This document shows positions 16,114-24,707 of a DNA stretch of 64,000 nt, in pieces (position 1 is the stretch's first letter; each line of letters starts with the position of its first letter). The notes below the pieces were generated by a model, which worked only from the letters and a program-made list of their open reading frames with translations, ran no database searches and was not told the origin of the DNA. The DNA is from Rubrivivax sp. (GTDB lineage: Bacteria > Pseudomonadota > Gammaproteobacteria > Burkholderiales > Burkholderiaceae_C). The stretch lies in NCBI GenBank assembly GCA_027484825.1, contig JAIXSE010000031.1:1-64000 (forward strand). The letters are read 5' to 3'. The translations under genes and the position numbers were made by a program.

Positions 16114-16875
16114 TCACCGTCCCTGAAACGTCGGCGTCCGCTTGTCGCGCCAGGCCTTGATGCCTTCGGCCAGATCGTCGGAGGCATTGCAGCGGTCGAT
16201 GTCCGCCTGCAGGGCCGCGGCGTCCAGCTGACCACGAGCGATGGCATTCAAATGCCGCTTCATGCCCGCCAGCGCCAAAGGCGCCATGGCCGCGAGCTGA
16301 TGGCACAGCGCATCGGCCGCCGCTTGCAGCGCGTCCGCATCCTCATGCAGTGAATCCAGATAACCGATCGCCAGCATGGACGGCGCGTCGAAGGTCTCGC
16401 CGGCCAGCAGCAGTCGCTTGGCGGTGGCCAGACCCAGCCGCTGCACATAACGCGCCATGCCGCCACGATAGAAGTGCAGCCCGAGTCGCGCCGCCGGCAC
16501 GAACATCTCGCAGGCCAGCACCCCCAGCCTGAAATCACATGCCAGCGCCAGGTCCGTCGCCCCGCCGTAGACGCCGCCCTGAAGCGCTGCCACCGTGACC
16601 GGCCGCGCGTTCTCCCAGGCGTCGGTCAGTCGCTCGAACAGGGCCCCGGCATCCACGCCGGGCATGGCATCGATGTGAAAGCCGCTGCAGAAATGCCGGC
16701 CTTGCGCCTGCAGTCGCAGCACCCGTACGGACGGCGTGTCGTTGACGGTCTTGAGCTGCGTCTGGAGCGCCTCCAGGTCCGCCAGTTCCAGCCGGTTGGC
16801 CACCGCCGGTCGGCGCAGCGTGATGCGGGCCAGCGGTCCGTCGATCTCCAGCAAAGGGGTCTTGTCATGCACCAT
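16114..16875 (-). CDS. Crotonase-family (enoyl-CoA hydratase/isomerase-like) protein
   Basis: 253 residues from the ATG at 16875. The crotonase fold is evident from RHFCSGFHIDAM (oxyanion-hole strand), AALQGGVYGGATDLALACDFRLG and the C-terminal SDDLAEGIKAWRDKRTPTFQGR. Compared with authentic enoyl-CoA hydratase, the first catalytic glutamate position (GGxxE) reads aspartate and the second (PE-x-GLG) reads alanine (PAARLGL), so simple hydratase activity is unlikely; an isomerase, hydrolase or decarboxylase role is possible. In-frame codons back to 17001 lie in the promoter region and are excluded. It is divergent from the liv-type ABC transporter at 17072. Confidence 0.8.
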   Translation of the reverse strand: MVHDKTPLLEIDGPLARITLRRPAVANRLELADLEALQTQLKTVNDTPSVRVLRLQAQGRHFCSGFHIDAMPGVDAGALFERLTDAWENARPVTVAALQGGVYGGATDLALACDFRLGVLACEMFVPAARLGLHFYRGGMARYVQRLGLATAKRLLLAGETFDAPSMLAIGYLDSLHEDADALQAAADALCHQLAAMAPLALAGMKRHLNAIARGQLDAAALQADIDRCNASDDLAEGIKAWRDKRTPTFQGR

Positions 16876-16954
16876 GCCGCGCAGTCTAGCTGTGCGCTCG
16901 CCGAGCCCTGGCCGCACCCGGACCGCTCGTCCCACCACTCGATCCACCACTCGA

Positions 16955-16966
16955 CCGACCGGTCGG
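16955..16966. promoter_or_regulatory. Palindrome in the crotonase/liv divergent promoter region
   Basis: CCGACCGGTCGG is a perfect 12-base palindrome lying between two divergent genes. Its form resembles operators of TetR-type repressors, but no such regulator is encoded nearby. The flanking CCACTCGATCCACCACTCGA contains a CCACTCGA direct repeat. Confidence 0.35.
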
Positions 16967-17071
16967 CTGAACCGTGCACGGCTTGTCAATGCGGCATCCA
17001 CTGACGGGCAGGGAGGGGAATGTGGCTAGAGTCGGCGCAACGATAAAGACACCACCCCCACAGGAGACACA

Positions 17072-18109
17072 GTGGACGGGACGATCGCGGGCATCCTCAT
17101 GCTGGACGGGCTGACCAATGGCGCCATTTATGCGCTGCTGGCGCTGGCCCTGGTCCTGGTCTTCGCGGTCACCCGCGTCATCTTCATTCCGCAGGGGGAG
17201 TTCGTTGCGTTCGGCGCGCTCACCCTGGCCGGCCTGCAGATGGGGACTGCACCGCTCACCATCCACTTTCTGCTGGTGCTGGTCGCGTTGTCGCTGGTGC
17301 TGGATCTGCTGGCCTCCCTGCGCGCGCGCATCCCGATTCCACGGGCACTGCGCCTGCACCTGCCCCGCGCATTACCAGGACTGCTGATCGGCCTGCTGGC
17401 CCTGTGGCTGGCACCGATGCGTCTGCCGCTGCTGGCACAGGTGCTGCTGACCCTGGCCATCGTCACGCCGATGGGCGGACTCGTCTACCGACTGGCGTAT
17501 CAGTCCCTGGCCGATGCGTCGGTGCTGGTGCTGCTGATCGTGTCGGTGGGCGTGCACTTTGCGCTGACTGGCCTGGGCCTGGTGTTCTTCGGTGCCGAGG
17601 GCTCGCGCAATCCGAGCTTCTGGGAGGCGTCCCTGTCCGTCGGTCCGCTGATGCTGTCCGGACAGGCCCTGATCATCATCGGCGCATCGCTGGCGCTGAT
17701 CCTGGCGCTGTGGCTGTTCTTCGAGAAAAGCCTGCAGGGCAAGGCGCTGCGTGCGACGGCGGTCAACCGGCTGGGCGCGCGGCTGATGGGCATCTCCAGC
17801 GCATCGGCCGGCCGGCTGTCCTTCACGCTGGCCGCCTTCATCGGGGCCCTGTCCGGTCTGCTGATCAGTCCCACCACCACCATCTTCTACGACAGCGGTT
17901 TTCTCATCGGCCTCAAAGGCTTTGTGGCCGCGGTGTTTGCCGGTCTGTCCAGCTATCCCGGCGCGGCCTTGGGCGCGCTGGCGGTCGGGCTGATCGAGTC
18001 GTTCAGTTCCTTCTGGGCCAGCGCATTCAAGGAGGTGATCGTCTTCACCACCATCTTGCCGGTGCTGCTGTGGCGCAGCTGGCGGGACCCGCATCACGAA
18101 GAGCATTGA
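17072..18109 (+). CDS. Branched-chain amino-acid type ABC transporter permease (LivH family)
   Basis: 345-residue inner-membrane permease with eight or more hydrophobic segments. The N-terminal [21 protein letters not shown] and the later [40 protein letters not shown] match the LivH family (the usual form is LRAxAxNxxxAxLMGI). Start is GTG at 17072, preceded by CAGGAGACACA. It forms one unit with the LivM-LivG fusion (19-base gap) and the LivF-type ATPase. No periplasmic binding protein gene is in the cluster, so the substrate cannot be deduced; the divergent crotonase gene hints at an acyl or aromatic acid rather than leucine, which is inference. Confidence 0.88.
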   Translation: MDGTIAGILMLDGLTNGAIYALLALALVLVFAVTRVIFIPQGEFVAFGALTLAGLQMGTAPLTIHFLLVLVALSLVLDLLASLRARIPIPRALRLHLPRALPGLLIGLLALWLAPMRLPLLAQVLLTLAIVTPMGGLVYRLAYQSLADASVLVLLIVSVGVHFALTGLGLVFFGAEGSRNPSFWEASLSVGPLMLSGQALIIIGASLALILALWLFFEKSLQGKALRATAVNRLGARLMGISSASAGRLSFTLAAFIGALSGLLISPTTTIFYDSGFLIGLKGFVAAVFAGLSSYPGAALGALAVGLIESFSSFWASAFKEVIVFTTILPVLLWRSWRDPHHEEH

Positions 18110-18128
18110 TGGACAGGATGCGCAGCTG

Positions 18129-20054
18129 ATGAGAGATGTCATGACCCGTTCCGCTGAGACTCCTGATCCCGCGACGACCTCGACCCACCCTGCGACCCCG
18201 ATGACCCCTGTGTCATCGAAGTCCTCGAAGTCCTCAATGCCCTCAAGCTCCCGCCTGACGACGCAGGCCGGCCCCATCGCTGCGGGTGTCGCGCTGCTGG
18301 TGCTGGCCCTGCTTCCGCTGTTGCCGGTCCCCGAGTTCTGGATCACCCAGGCCAACTACATCGGCATGTTTTCGCTGGTGGTGCTGGGCCTGCTGGTGCT
18401 GACCGGCGTGGCCGGGCTGACGTCCTTCGGCCAGGCGGCCTTTGTCGGGCTGGGCGCCTACACCACCGCGCTGCTGAGCAGCCGGTACGGTCTGTCCCCG
18501 TGGCTTGGTCTGGTCGCCGGGCTGATGGTCACGCTGGTGGTCGCGCTGGTCCTGGGCTGGATCACGCTGCGCATGTCCGGCCACTACCTGCCGCTGGCCA
18601 CCATCGCCTGGGCGCTCAGCCTAAACTACACCATCGCCAACCTCGACGTGCTGGGCAAATACGACGGCATCCTCGGCGTGCCGGCGATTGAGTTCTTTGG
18701 CATCAGCCTGGCGGACGGCCGCAGCATCTACTACCTGATCTGGCTGTGTGCACTGCTGGGGGCCCTGGCCGTGCGGCACCTGCTGGATTCACGCCCGGGC
18801 CGGGCCATCCGGGCGCTCGGCGGCGCGACGGTGATGGCCGAGGCCATGGGCGTCTCCACCTTTCGCTACAAGGTCATCGTGTTCCTGCTGGCCGCGCTGC
18901 TGGCGTCGGTTTCCGGCTGGCTCTTCGCGCATGTGCAGCGCACGGTGAATCCCAGTCCTTTTGGTCTGCGCATGGGCATCGAATACCTGTTCATGGCGGT
19001 GGTCGGCGGCGTCTCGCAGGTGTGGGGCGCGTTTGTCGGTGCCGGCGTGTTCAAGGTCATCGAAGACCAGCTCAAGGAACTGCTGCCGCGCCTGCTGGGG
19101 AGCAACGGGAACTTCGAGATCATCGTGCTGGGCGTGGTGCTGGTGTTGATGCTCAAGTACGCGCCCAAGGGCTTGTGGCCGGCCGCCCAATTGCTGAGCG
19201 CGCGGCTGTGGCCAGCGCCTGCAGCGCACACCCGTCCGCTGTCCGCCGAAGAATCGGGCATCGCGCCTCTGCCGCGGCGTCCCCAGCCGGAGCGCGGCAT
19301 GCCGCTGCTGCGGGTCGATCGTCTGCGCAAGCAATTTGGCGGCCTGGTGGCCGTGAACGACGTCAGCTTCACCCTCCACGCCGGCGAGATCATGGGCCTG
19401 ATCGGCCCCAACGGCGCCGGCAAGTCCACCACCTTCAACCTCATCTCGGGCGTGCTGTCCGCGTCCTCGGGCCACATCGAGCTGGCCGGCACGCCGGTCA
19501 ATGGCTGGCCGTCGCGTCGCATTGCCCGCCTGGGCCTGTCGCGCACCTTCCAGCATGTGAAGATGATTCCGGACATGACGGTGCTGGAGAACGTCGCCCT
19601 GGGCGGGTATCTGCGCGGACGCAGCGGCACCCTCCGGGCGATGCTGCGGCTGGACCGGGCGGAAGAGCGGCAGCTGATGGCGGAAGCCGAGCGGCAACTG
19701 CGGCGCATCGGCATGTTGCACCTGGCCGATGAACGGGCGGGCAATCTGGCGCTGGGCCCGCAGCGGCTGATGGAGATCGCCCGCGCCCTGTGCAGCGACC
19801 CGACCTTGCTGCTGCTGGACGAGCCGGCCGCCGGGCTGCGGCTCAAGGAAAAGCAGGCGCTGGCCGAGGTGCTCCGCCAACTTCGGCAGGAGGGCCTGAG
19901 CATCCTGCTGGTCGAGCACGACATGGACTTCGTGATGGGCCTGACCGACCGCATCGTGGTGATGGAGTTCGGCACGCATCTGATGGAAGGCACGCCCGAG
20001 GAGGTGCAGGCCAGCCCGGCGGTGCGGGCCGCCTACCTGGGCACGGAGCACTGA
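18129..20054 (+). CDS. Fused ABC permease-ATPase (LivM-LivG)
   Basis: 641 residues in two parts. Residues about 40-350 are a LivM-type permease (GLTSFGQAAFVGLGAYTTAL, SGHYLPLATIAWALSLNY). Residues about 393-640 are a LivG-type ATPase with Walker A GPNGAGKST, Q-loop region FQHVKMIPDMTVLENVALG, signature LALGPQRLMEIARAL, Walker B LLLLDEPAAGL and the switch histidine in VEHDMDFVM. The signature departs from LSGGQ, but this form occurs in related fused proteins. The N-terminal 40 residues are Ser/Thr/Pro-rich with short repeats. It is one base apart from the downstream livF-type gene, so subunit stoichiometry is fixed by the fusion. Confidence 0.9.
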   Translation: MRDVMTRSAETPDPATTSTHPATPMTPVSSKSSKSSMPSSSRLTTQAGPIAAGVALLVLALLPLLPVPEFWITQANYIGMFSLVVLGLLVLTGVAGLTSFGQAAFVGLGAYTTALLSSRYGLSPWLGLVAGLMVTLVVALVLGWITLRMSGHYLPLATIAWALSLNYTIANLDVLGKYDGILGVPAIEFFGISLADGRSIYYLIWLCALLGALAVRHLLDSRPGRAIRALGGATVMAEAMGVSTFRYKVIVFLLAALLASVSGWLFAHVQRTVNPSPFGLRMGIEYLFMAVVGGVSQVWGAFVGAGVFKVIEDQLKELLPRLLGSNGNFEIIVLGVVLVLMLKYAPKGLWPAAQLLSARLWPAPAAHTRPLSAEESGIAPLPRRPQPERGMPLLRVDRLRKQFGGLVAVNDVSFTLHAGEIMGLIGPNGAGKSTTFNLISGVLSASSGHIELAGTPVNGWPSRRIARLGLSRTFQHVKMIPDMTVLENVALGGYLRGRSGTLRAMLRLDRAEERQLMAEAERQLRRIGMLHLADERAGNLALGPQRLMEIARALCSDPTLLLLDEPAAGLRLKEKQALAEVLRQLRQEGLSILLVEHDMDFVMGLTDRIVVMEFGTHLMEGTPEEVQASPAVRAAYLGTEH

Positions 20055-20055
20055 C

Positions 20056-20796
20056 ATGAGCGACCTTCTTGAAGTCCAGGGACTGAGCGCCGCCTACGGG
20101 CGGGCCGAAGTGCTGACGGGTCTGAACCTGCGGCTGCGCCGCGGCGAGGTGGTGACGGTGATCGGCCCGAACGGGGCCGGCAAGAGCACAACCCTAAACG
20201 CGTTGATGGGCGTGATGCCGTCCAGCGGCCGCATCCAGTTCAACGGGGAGGACTTGCAGGGGCTGGAGCTGGAACAGCGGGTGATGAGGGGCCTGGCCCT
20301 GGTCCCCGAGAAGCGGGAGCTCTTCACCACCCTGTCGGTCGAGGACAACCTGATCCTGGGCGGTTTTCGTCCGATGAAGCTGGGTCAGCGGGACTGGCGC
20401 GAGCAGCTCGAAACGGTCTTTGCCTTGTTCCCGCGCCTGCGCGAACGACGCCAGCAGCAGGCCGGCACCTTGTCCGGCGGCGAGCGGCAGATGCTCGCGG
20501 TGGGCCGGGCGCTGATGGGGCGGCCCACGGTGCTGATGCTGGACGAGCCCAGCCTGGGTCTGGCGCCGCTGATCGTCAAGGACATCTTCCGCATCGTCTC
20601 GCGGCTGCGGGAGACCGGCGTGTCGATACTGCTGGTGGAGCAGAACGCCCGAGCAGCGCTGGAAGTGGCCGACTATGCCTATGTGCTGGAGACTGGCGAG
20701 ATCGCCCTGGAAGGTGCCGCCGCCGACCTGGCCAAGGACCCTCGCGTGGTCGACACCTATCTGGGCAGCAGCCGGCGCGCCTCGCCTGTGGGATGA
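20056..20796 (+). CDS. Branched-chain amino-acid type ABC transporter ATPase (LivF family)
   Basis: 246-residue second ATPase of the transporter. Walker A GPNGAGKST at about residues 37-45, signature LSGGERQMLAVGRALM, Walker B VLMLDEPSLGL, and the terminal LLVEQNARAALEVADYAYVLETGEI characteristic of LivF. The start ATG follows the preceding stop by one base, so translation is coupled. Together with 17072-18109 and 18129-20054 it makes a complete membrane/ATPase complex, lacking only the binding protein. Confidence 0.92.
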   Translation: MSDLLEVQGLSAAYGRAEVLTGLNLRLRRGEVVTVIGPNGAGKSTTLNALMGVMPSSGRIQFNGEDLQGLELEQRVMRGLALVPEKRELFTTLSVEDNLILGGFRPMKLGQRDWREQLETVFALFPRLRERRQQQAGTLSGGERQMLAVGRALMGRPTVLMLDEPSLGLAPLIVKDIFRIVSRLRETGVSILLVEQNARAALEVADYAYVLETGEIALEGAAADLAKDPRVVDTYLGSSRRASPVG

Positions 20797-20919
20797 CAGC
20801 TTTGCAAAGCTGGCGTGATGCGTGCGAAATCCACGGCCGCCGGCCACCCTGCTTGAGGGGGGCCGGGCCAGCGAGCCCCGTCGTGCGGCAGGGCCCTCGG
20901 ATAATCGGGGCCAACGATC

Positions 20920-22080
20920 ATGGCCCTGTTCAACTCCCTGCGAAAACTCCTGTCCTCCTCCGGTGACCGTCCTGCTGCGCCGGGGTCGGACGCCGGGCTG
21001 TCATCGCGTGTGAGCAGACCTGGCGGTCAGCCGGGTGTGTCGATACCGCCGGCGGCGTCCGGCGTCCCGTCGGCCATCCCGTCAGCTATCCCGACGGAAT
21101 CGGGCATGGCGTCCACCGTGGCCGCCGTGGCGCCCATGGCCGCCCTGGCACCGGTGGAACTGACCGGCGCACCGCTGCAGGCGTCCCCCGAATGGCTGCA
21201 GTTCAGCGCCCGCCTGTTTGGATTCCAGCGGCTGCGCGATGTGCCGCCGCATCCGCAGGAAGCCCCCTTGCTGCACCGCTTGCAGACGCGCTCCGGACCG
21301 GATTGGGCCGAGCTGCTGCCGCGCCTGCCCGCCGTTTTGCCGCAGTTGCTGCGGCTGATGCGCCGCGAAAATCTCTCTTCCCGCGAGCTGGTGGACCTGC
21401 TGTCGCGGGACCCGAGTCTGGTCGGAGAACTCATGCGCATGGCCAACTCGGCCCTGTACCGACCCGAACGGGAGATCACCGATCTGGCCAGTGCCGTCAT
21501 GGTCATCGGCCATGAAGGCCTGAATCAGGTGGTGCTGCGCGTCACCCTGCGGCCCATCTTCAACCAGGACCGCCAGGGCCGCTTCAGCCGCCAGGCCGGC
21601 ACCCTGCTGTGGGACCTGGGAGAACGCTGCGCCCTGGCCGCCATGCGTCTGGCGCCGCCCGGCGATGAGCGTTTTGCGGCCTATCTGGCGGGCCTTGGCG
21701 CGCAGGTCGGCATGATGGCGCTGCTGCGGGTGCTGGATGCCTTGCCAGTCGGTCAGCGACCGGCGCTGGACCGGGAAGGTCTGCACCGCCAGTTGCTGCC
21801 GATGTCCTGCGAATGGTCGGCCCGGATCTGCACGCACTGGGGCTTCCCGGGCCGCGTGGCGGAAGCGCTGGCCCAGCGCACGGGGCAGGGGGCGGAAGCA
21901 TCGGTGTTGTCCGAGATCGTGCGTGAGGCCCATGCCGTGGCCCTGCGCCATCTGATGCAGCCCGGGCTGACCGCATCGCAGCTGGGGGATTGGTCCCTGT
22001 CGCGTCAGCGCGCCTATGCGGCGCTGGAAGAGCGCTTCAATGCCGCGGGCGGCGCGCCAGCCATAACGCCAGCAGGCTGA
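20920..22080 (+). CDS. HDOD-domain signalling protein
   Basis: 386 residues. Residues about 1-85 are a low-complexity Ala/Pro/Ser linker. From about 110 an HDOD domain follows (LPQLLRLMRRENLSSRELVDLLSRDPSLVGELMRMANSALY, then DLASAVMVIGHEGLNQVVLRVTLRPIF), with the ordered-helix pattern and GHEGL of this class, related to HD phosphohydrolases but without the metal-binding HD pair. HDOD proteins act as scaffolds in bacterial signalling and stress responses; the partner here is unknown. Its 3' end overlaps the convergent transporter gene by 44 bases. Confidence 0.85.
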   Translation: MALFNSLRKLLSSSGDRPAAPGSDAGLSSRVSRPGGQPGVSIPPAASGVPSAIPSAIPTESGMASTVAAVAPMAALAPVELTGAPLQASPEWLQFSARLFGFQRLRDVPPHPQEAPLLHRLQTRSGPDWAELLPRLPAVLPQLLRLMRRENLSSRELVDLLSRDPSLVGELMRMANSALYRPEREITDLASAVMVIGHEGLNQVVLRVTLRPIFNQDRQGRFSRQAGTLLWDLGERCALAAMRLAPPGDERFAAYLAGLGAQVGMMALLRVLDALPVGQRPALDREGLHRQLLPMSCEWSARICTHWGFPGRVAEALAQRTGQGAEASVLSEIVREAHAVALRHLMQPGLTASQLGDWSLSRQRAYAALEERFNAAGGAPAITPAG

Positions 22081-23665
22081 ACAGGCCTTCGAAGCCCAGC
22101 GCCAGTGCAGCCGCCGGCAGCGCACCGGCCAGCAGCAGGGCGGGGTCGTTCAAGGCCAGTCCGGTGACGATGCGCTCACCGAAGCCACCCGCACCGATGA
22201 AGGCGGCCATCGTCGCCGTCCCCACCGACAGGCTGGTGGCCGTGCGCACGCCGGCCAGCATCACCGGCAGGGCCAGCGGCCACTGGATGAAGCGCAGCAC
22301 CTGCATCCGGGTGAGCCCGAGCGCGGTGGCGGCGGTCAGCAGCCCCTGCGGCACTTCGTCCAAGCCGACCGTGCCGTTGCGCAGGATCGGCAGCAGTGCA
22401 TACAGCGACAGCGCAACCAGCGCCGGCCCCGGTCCGATACGTCCCATCGCCCAGATCAGGACCGCCAGCATGGCCAGCGAGGGCACCGTCTGGAGCAGCG
22501 CACTCGCAGCCAGCACGGCACTGCGCCAGCGCGGCCACGGATGCAGCAGCAGCGCCAGCGGCAGACCGATCAGCGTCGCCAGTCCGACGGAGACCACCAC
22601 CAGCGTCAGATGCTGCAGTGTGAGACGGCCCAGGTCAGGGCCGAGAAGGCGAGACCCCAAGGTCGCGGCATCGGTGGGTGCGCCGGATGGCTGCGAGGCG
22701 CCTGCGTCCGGCGCGGTTGCCGCGCCGATCTCCCCGGCCAGGAAGGCCGCAGCGATGCGGTCAAACGGCTGCGCCTGCAGCTCGGCCTGCGCATTCATCG
22801 CGATCATGGCCGGTTCGTGGATGCGCCCCTTCAGCGATTGCAGCGCCGCCCATGCCTGGGGATGCTGCTCGGGCAGGCTCAGCCGGTAGAGCAGCACCGC
22901 GTCGTAGCGCGGGAAGTAGCCGGCGTCGTCCTCCAGCACCACCAGCGACTGGGCGGCGATCTGGGCATCGGTCGTGTAGATGTCGGTGAGGTCGATCTGC
23001 CCACTGCGCAGCGCCTGGTAGGCCAGTCCGTGGTCCAGCCCCTGGGGCTGCTGCGGCAGGCCATAACGACGCATGAGCCCGGGCCAGCCGTCGGCGCGGC
23101 CGATGAATTCGTTGCTCAGGCCCAGGCGCAGCGTCGCATGGTCCTTCAGCTGGGACAGGCGCGTCAGTGACAGGCGACGCGCCACATCGCCCCGCATCGC
23201 CAGTGCATACCCGTTGTTGAAGCCCAGCGGCACGTCCACGCCGAGCCCCATCGGGCGCAGGGCGTCGCGCAGCGCCTGCAGCGTCCCGGCGTTGGTGTCG
23301 CCCGGCGCCTGACCCAGAATCTCCCGCTCGATGGTCCCGGTGTATTCGGCGTAGACATCGATGCTGCCCGCCTTCAGCGCCGCCAGCACGATCGCCGTGT
23401 TGCCCAGTCCCTGCCGTACCTCGACCCGAGCGGCCGGCTCCTTCGCCCGCACCGTCTGCGCCAGCACCTCGGCGAGGATGTAGCTCTCGGTGAAGCGCTT
23501 GGAGCCGATGCGCAGCGGGGCGGTCTTGTCCATGGGCGGTGATGCCGCAGGGGACTGCAAGGGCGACTGCGTTGGCGACTGAGCCGCTGACTGTGACCAC
23601 CCCAACTGCGCAGTCAGGCCGAGCGCAGCCACTGCCGCCACCCTCAGCAGAAGCAGGACATTCAC
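22037..23665 (-). CDS. Fused substrate-binding protein/permease of an osmoprotectant-type ABC transporter
   Basis: 542 residues: a signal peptide (to about residue 27), a periplasmic binding domain (about 50-325; RIGSKRFTESYILAEVLAQ, VRQGLGNTAIVLAALKAGSIDVYAEYTGT, DLTDIYTTDAQIAAQSLVVLEDD are hallmarks of the glycine betaine/choline OpuBC-OsmF group) and a C-terminal permease (about 345-540; LLQTVPSLAMLAVLI and the EAA-like loop QGLLTAATALGLTRMQVLRFIQWPLALPVMLAGVRTATSLSVGTATMAAFIGAGGFG). The usual fusion order in this group is permease-binding protein; here the binding domain is first. The matching ATPase gene is absent from the window. It follows the 4-hydroxyproline epimerase gene by 40 bases on the same strand, so a hydroxyproline-related betaine is a possible substrate (inference). 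It overlaps the HDOD gene end. Confidence 0.85.
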   Translation of the reverse strand: MNVLLLLRVAAVAALGLTAQLGWSQSAAQSPTQSPLQSPAASPPMDKTAPLRIGSKRFTESYILAEVLAQTVRAKEPAARVEVRQGLGNTAIVLAALKAGSIDVYAEYTGTIEREILGQAPGDTNAGTLQALRDALRPMGLGVDVPLGFNNGYALAMRGDVARRLSLTRLSQLKDHATLRLGLSNEFIGRADGWPGLMRRYGLPQQPQGLDHGLAYQALRSGQIDLTDIYTTDAQIAAQSLVVLEDDAGYFPRYDAVLLYRLSLPEQHPQAWAALQSLKGRIHEPAMIAMNAQAELQAQPFDRIAAAFLAGEIGAATAPDAGASQPSGAPTDAATLGSRLLGPDLGRLTLQHLTLVVVSVGLATLIGLPLALLLHPWPRWRSAVLAASALLQTVPSLAMLAVLIWAMGRIGPGPALVALSLYALLPILRNGTVGLDEVPQGLLTAATALGLTRMQVLRFIQWPLALPVMLAGVRTATSLSVGTATMAAFIGAGGFGERIVTGLALNDPALLLAGALPAAALALGFEGLFSLLALWLARRPRH

Positions 23666-23705
23666 AATCAGGCGCTGCAGCGAAGGCGCGACCGTCGTCC
23701 TGGAC

Positions 23706-24707
23706 CTAGACAGGGGCCACTCCCCAGCCCAGCGGGTCGTCCTGCTGAATCACCACCGTGCCTTCCATCAGCACGTAGGCGCGAGCCACCAAGGTCGGCA
23801 GGATCTGTCCGGCTTGGGGCGCCGGTTGCCAGTGCGCTTCCATCACGCTGCCGGTGATGCTCTCCTGCCGCCAGACTTCTCCGGACAACAGGTGTCCGTC
23901 GGCCGCCAGACAGGCCAGCCGGGCGCTGGTGCCGGTGCCGCAGGCGCTGCGGTCCCAGCTGGCGCCGGCCGTCAGCACGAAATTGCGAGCCCTGTTCGCG
24001 GGGTCCAGGGCGGGGCCGGTGAGCTGGATCTGTTCCAGCGGCACCCCGTCGGCGCCCGTCACGCCCTGCGCCCTCAACGCTTCCCGCAACTGCTGACAGA
24101 AGGCCACGAGTGCTGGCGCCTCTTCTTCCTTCAGCGCCAGTCCATGGTCGCCGCAGATGAAGAACCAATTGCCGCCCCAGGCGACATCGCCCTGCACCGT
24201 GCGTCCGTCCACCTCCACCGCCACCGCCTGCAGATGGCGGAAGGACGGCACGTTCTCGAGGCTGACGCTGCCGTCCAGGGAGAACTCCGCATGCACCGTG
24301 CCCACCGGCGTGTCCAGCCACAACGGGCCTGGACGGACCTTGCCCAGATGCGCCAGCGACGCCACCACCCCGATCGTGCCGTGGCCGCACATGCCCAGAT
24401 AGCCGCGGTGGTCGAAAAAAATCACCCCGGCCTGGCTGCCGGGACGCTCGGGTTCGGTGAGCAGGGCGCCCACCAGGCCGTCGTGGCCGCGCGGGGGCGT
24501 CACCAGAGCGCGGCGCCAGGCATCGTGATGGGCCTGCAGTTCCTGCAGCCGCTGCGCCATGGTCACCCCGTACAGCGCCGGCCCGCCGCTCACCACCACC
24601 CGCGTCGGGGCGCCGCCGGTGTGGGAATCCACCACCCGGGTGGTCGTGTCCAGCCCCCCGGGCAGCACGCCCACGGGCAGGCCCAGCGGAAGGGCGGAAA
24701 GCGTCAT
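23706..24707 (-). CDS. 4-hydroxyproline 2-epimerase (proline racemase family)
   Basis: 333 residues from the ATG at 24707. The family's two catalytic bases are both cysteine: C107 in GMCGHGT and C256 in SACGTGT. Cys/Cys members racemise proline or epimerise trans-4-hydroxy-L-proline at C2, whereas trans-3-hydroxyproline dehydratases carry Ser or Thr at one site. DSHTGGAPTRVV and the WD-R-S-ACGTGTSA context favour the hydroxyproline epimerase branch. The start overlaps the stop of the GntR gene (ATGA), so it is translationally coupled to its probable regulator; a transporter fusion gene follows. Downstream catabolic genes (deaminase, dehydrogenase) are not in the window. Confidence 0.87.
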   Translation of the reverse strand: MTLSALPLGLPVGVLPGGLDTTTRVVDSHTGGAPTRVVVSGGPALYGVTMAQRLQELQAHHDAWRRALVTPPRGHDGLVGALLTEPERPGSQAGVIFFDHRGYLGMCGHGTIGVVASLAHLGKVRPGPLWLDTPVGTVHAEFSLDGSVSLENVPSFRHLQAVAVEVDGRTVQGDVAWGGNWFFICGDHGLALKEEEAPALVAFCQQLREALRAQGVTGADGVPLEQIQLTGPALDPANRARNFVLTAGASWDRSACGTGTSARLACLAADGHLLSGEVWRQESITGSVMEAHWQPAPQAGQILPTLVARAYVLMEGTVVIQQDDPLGWGVAPV

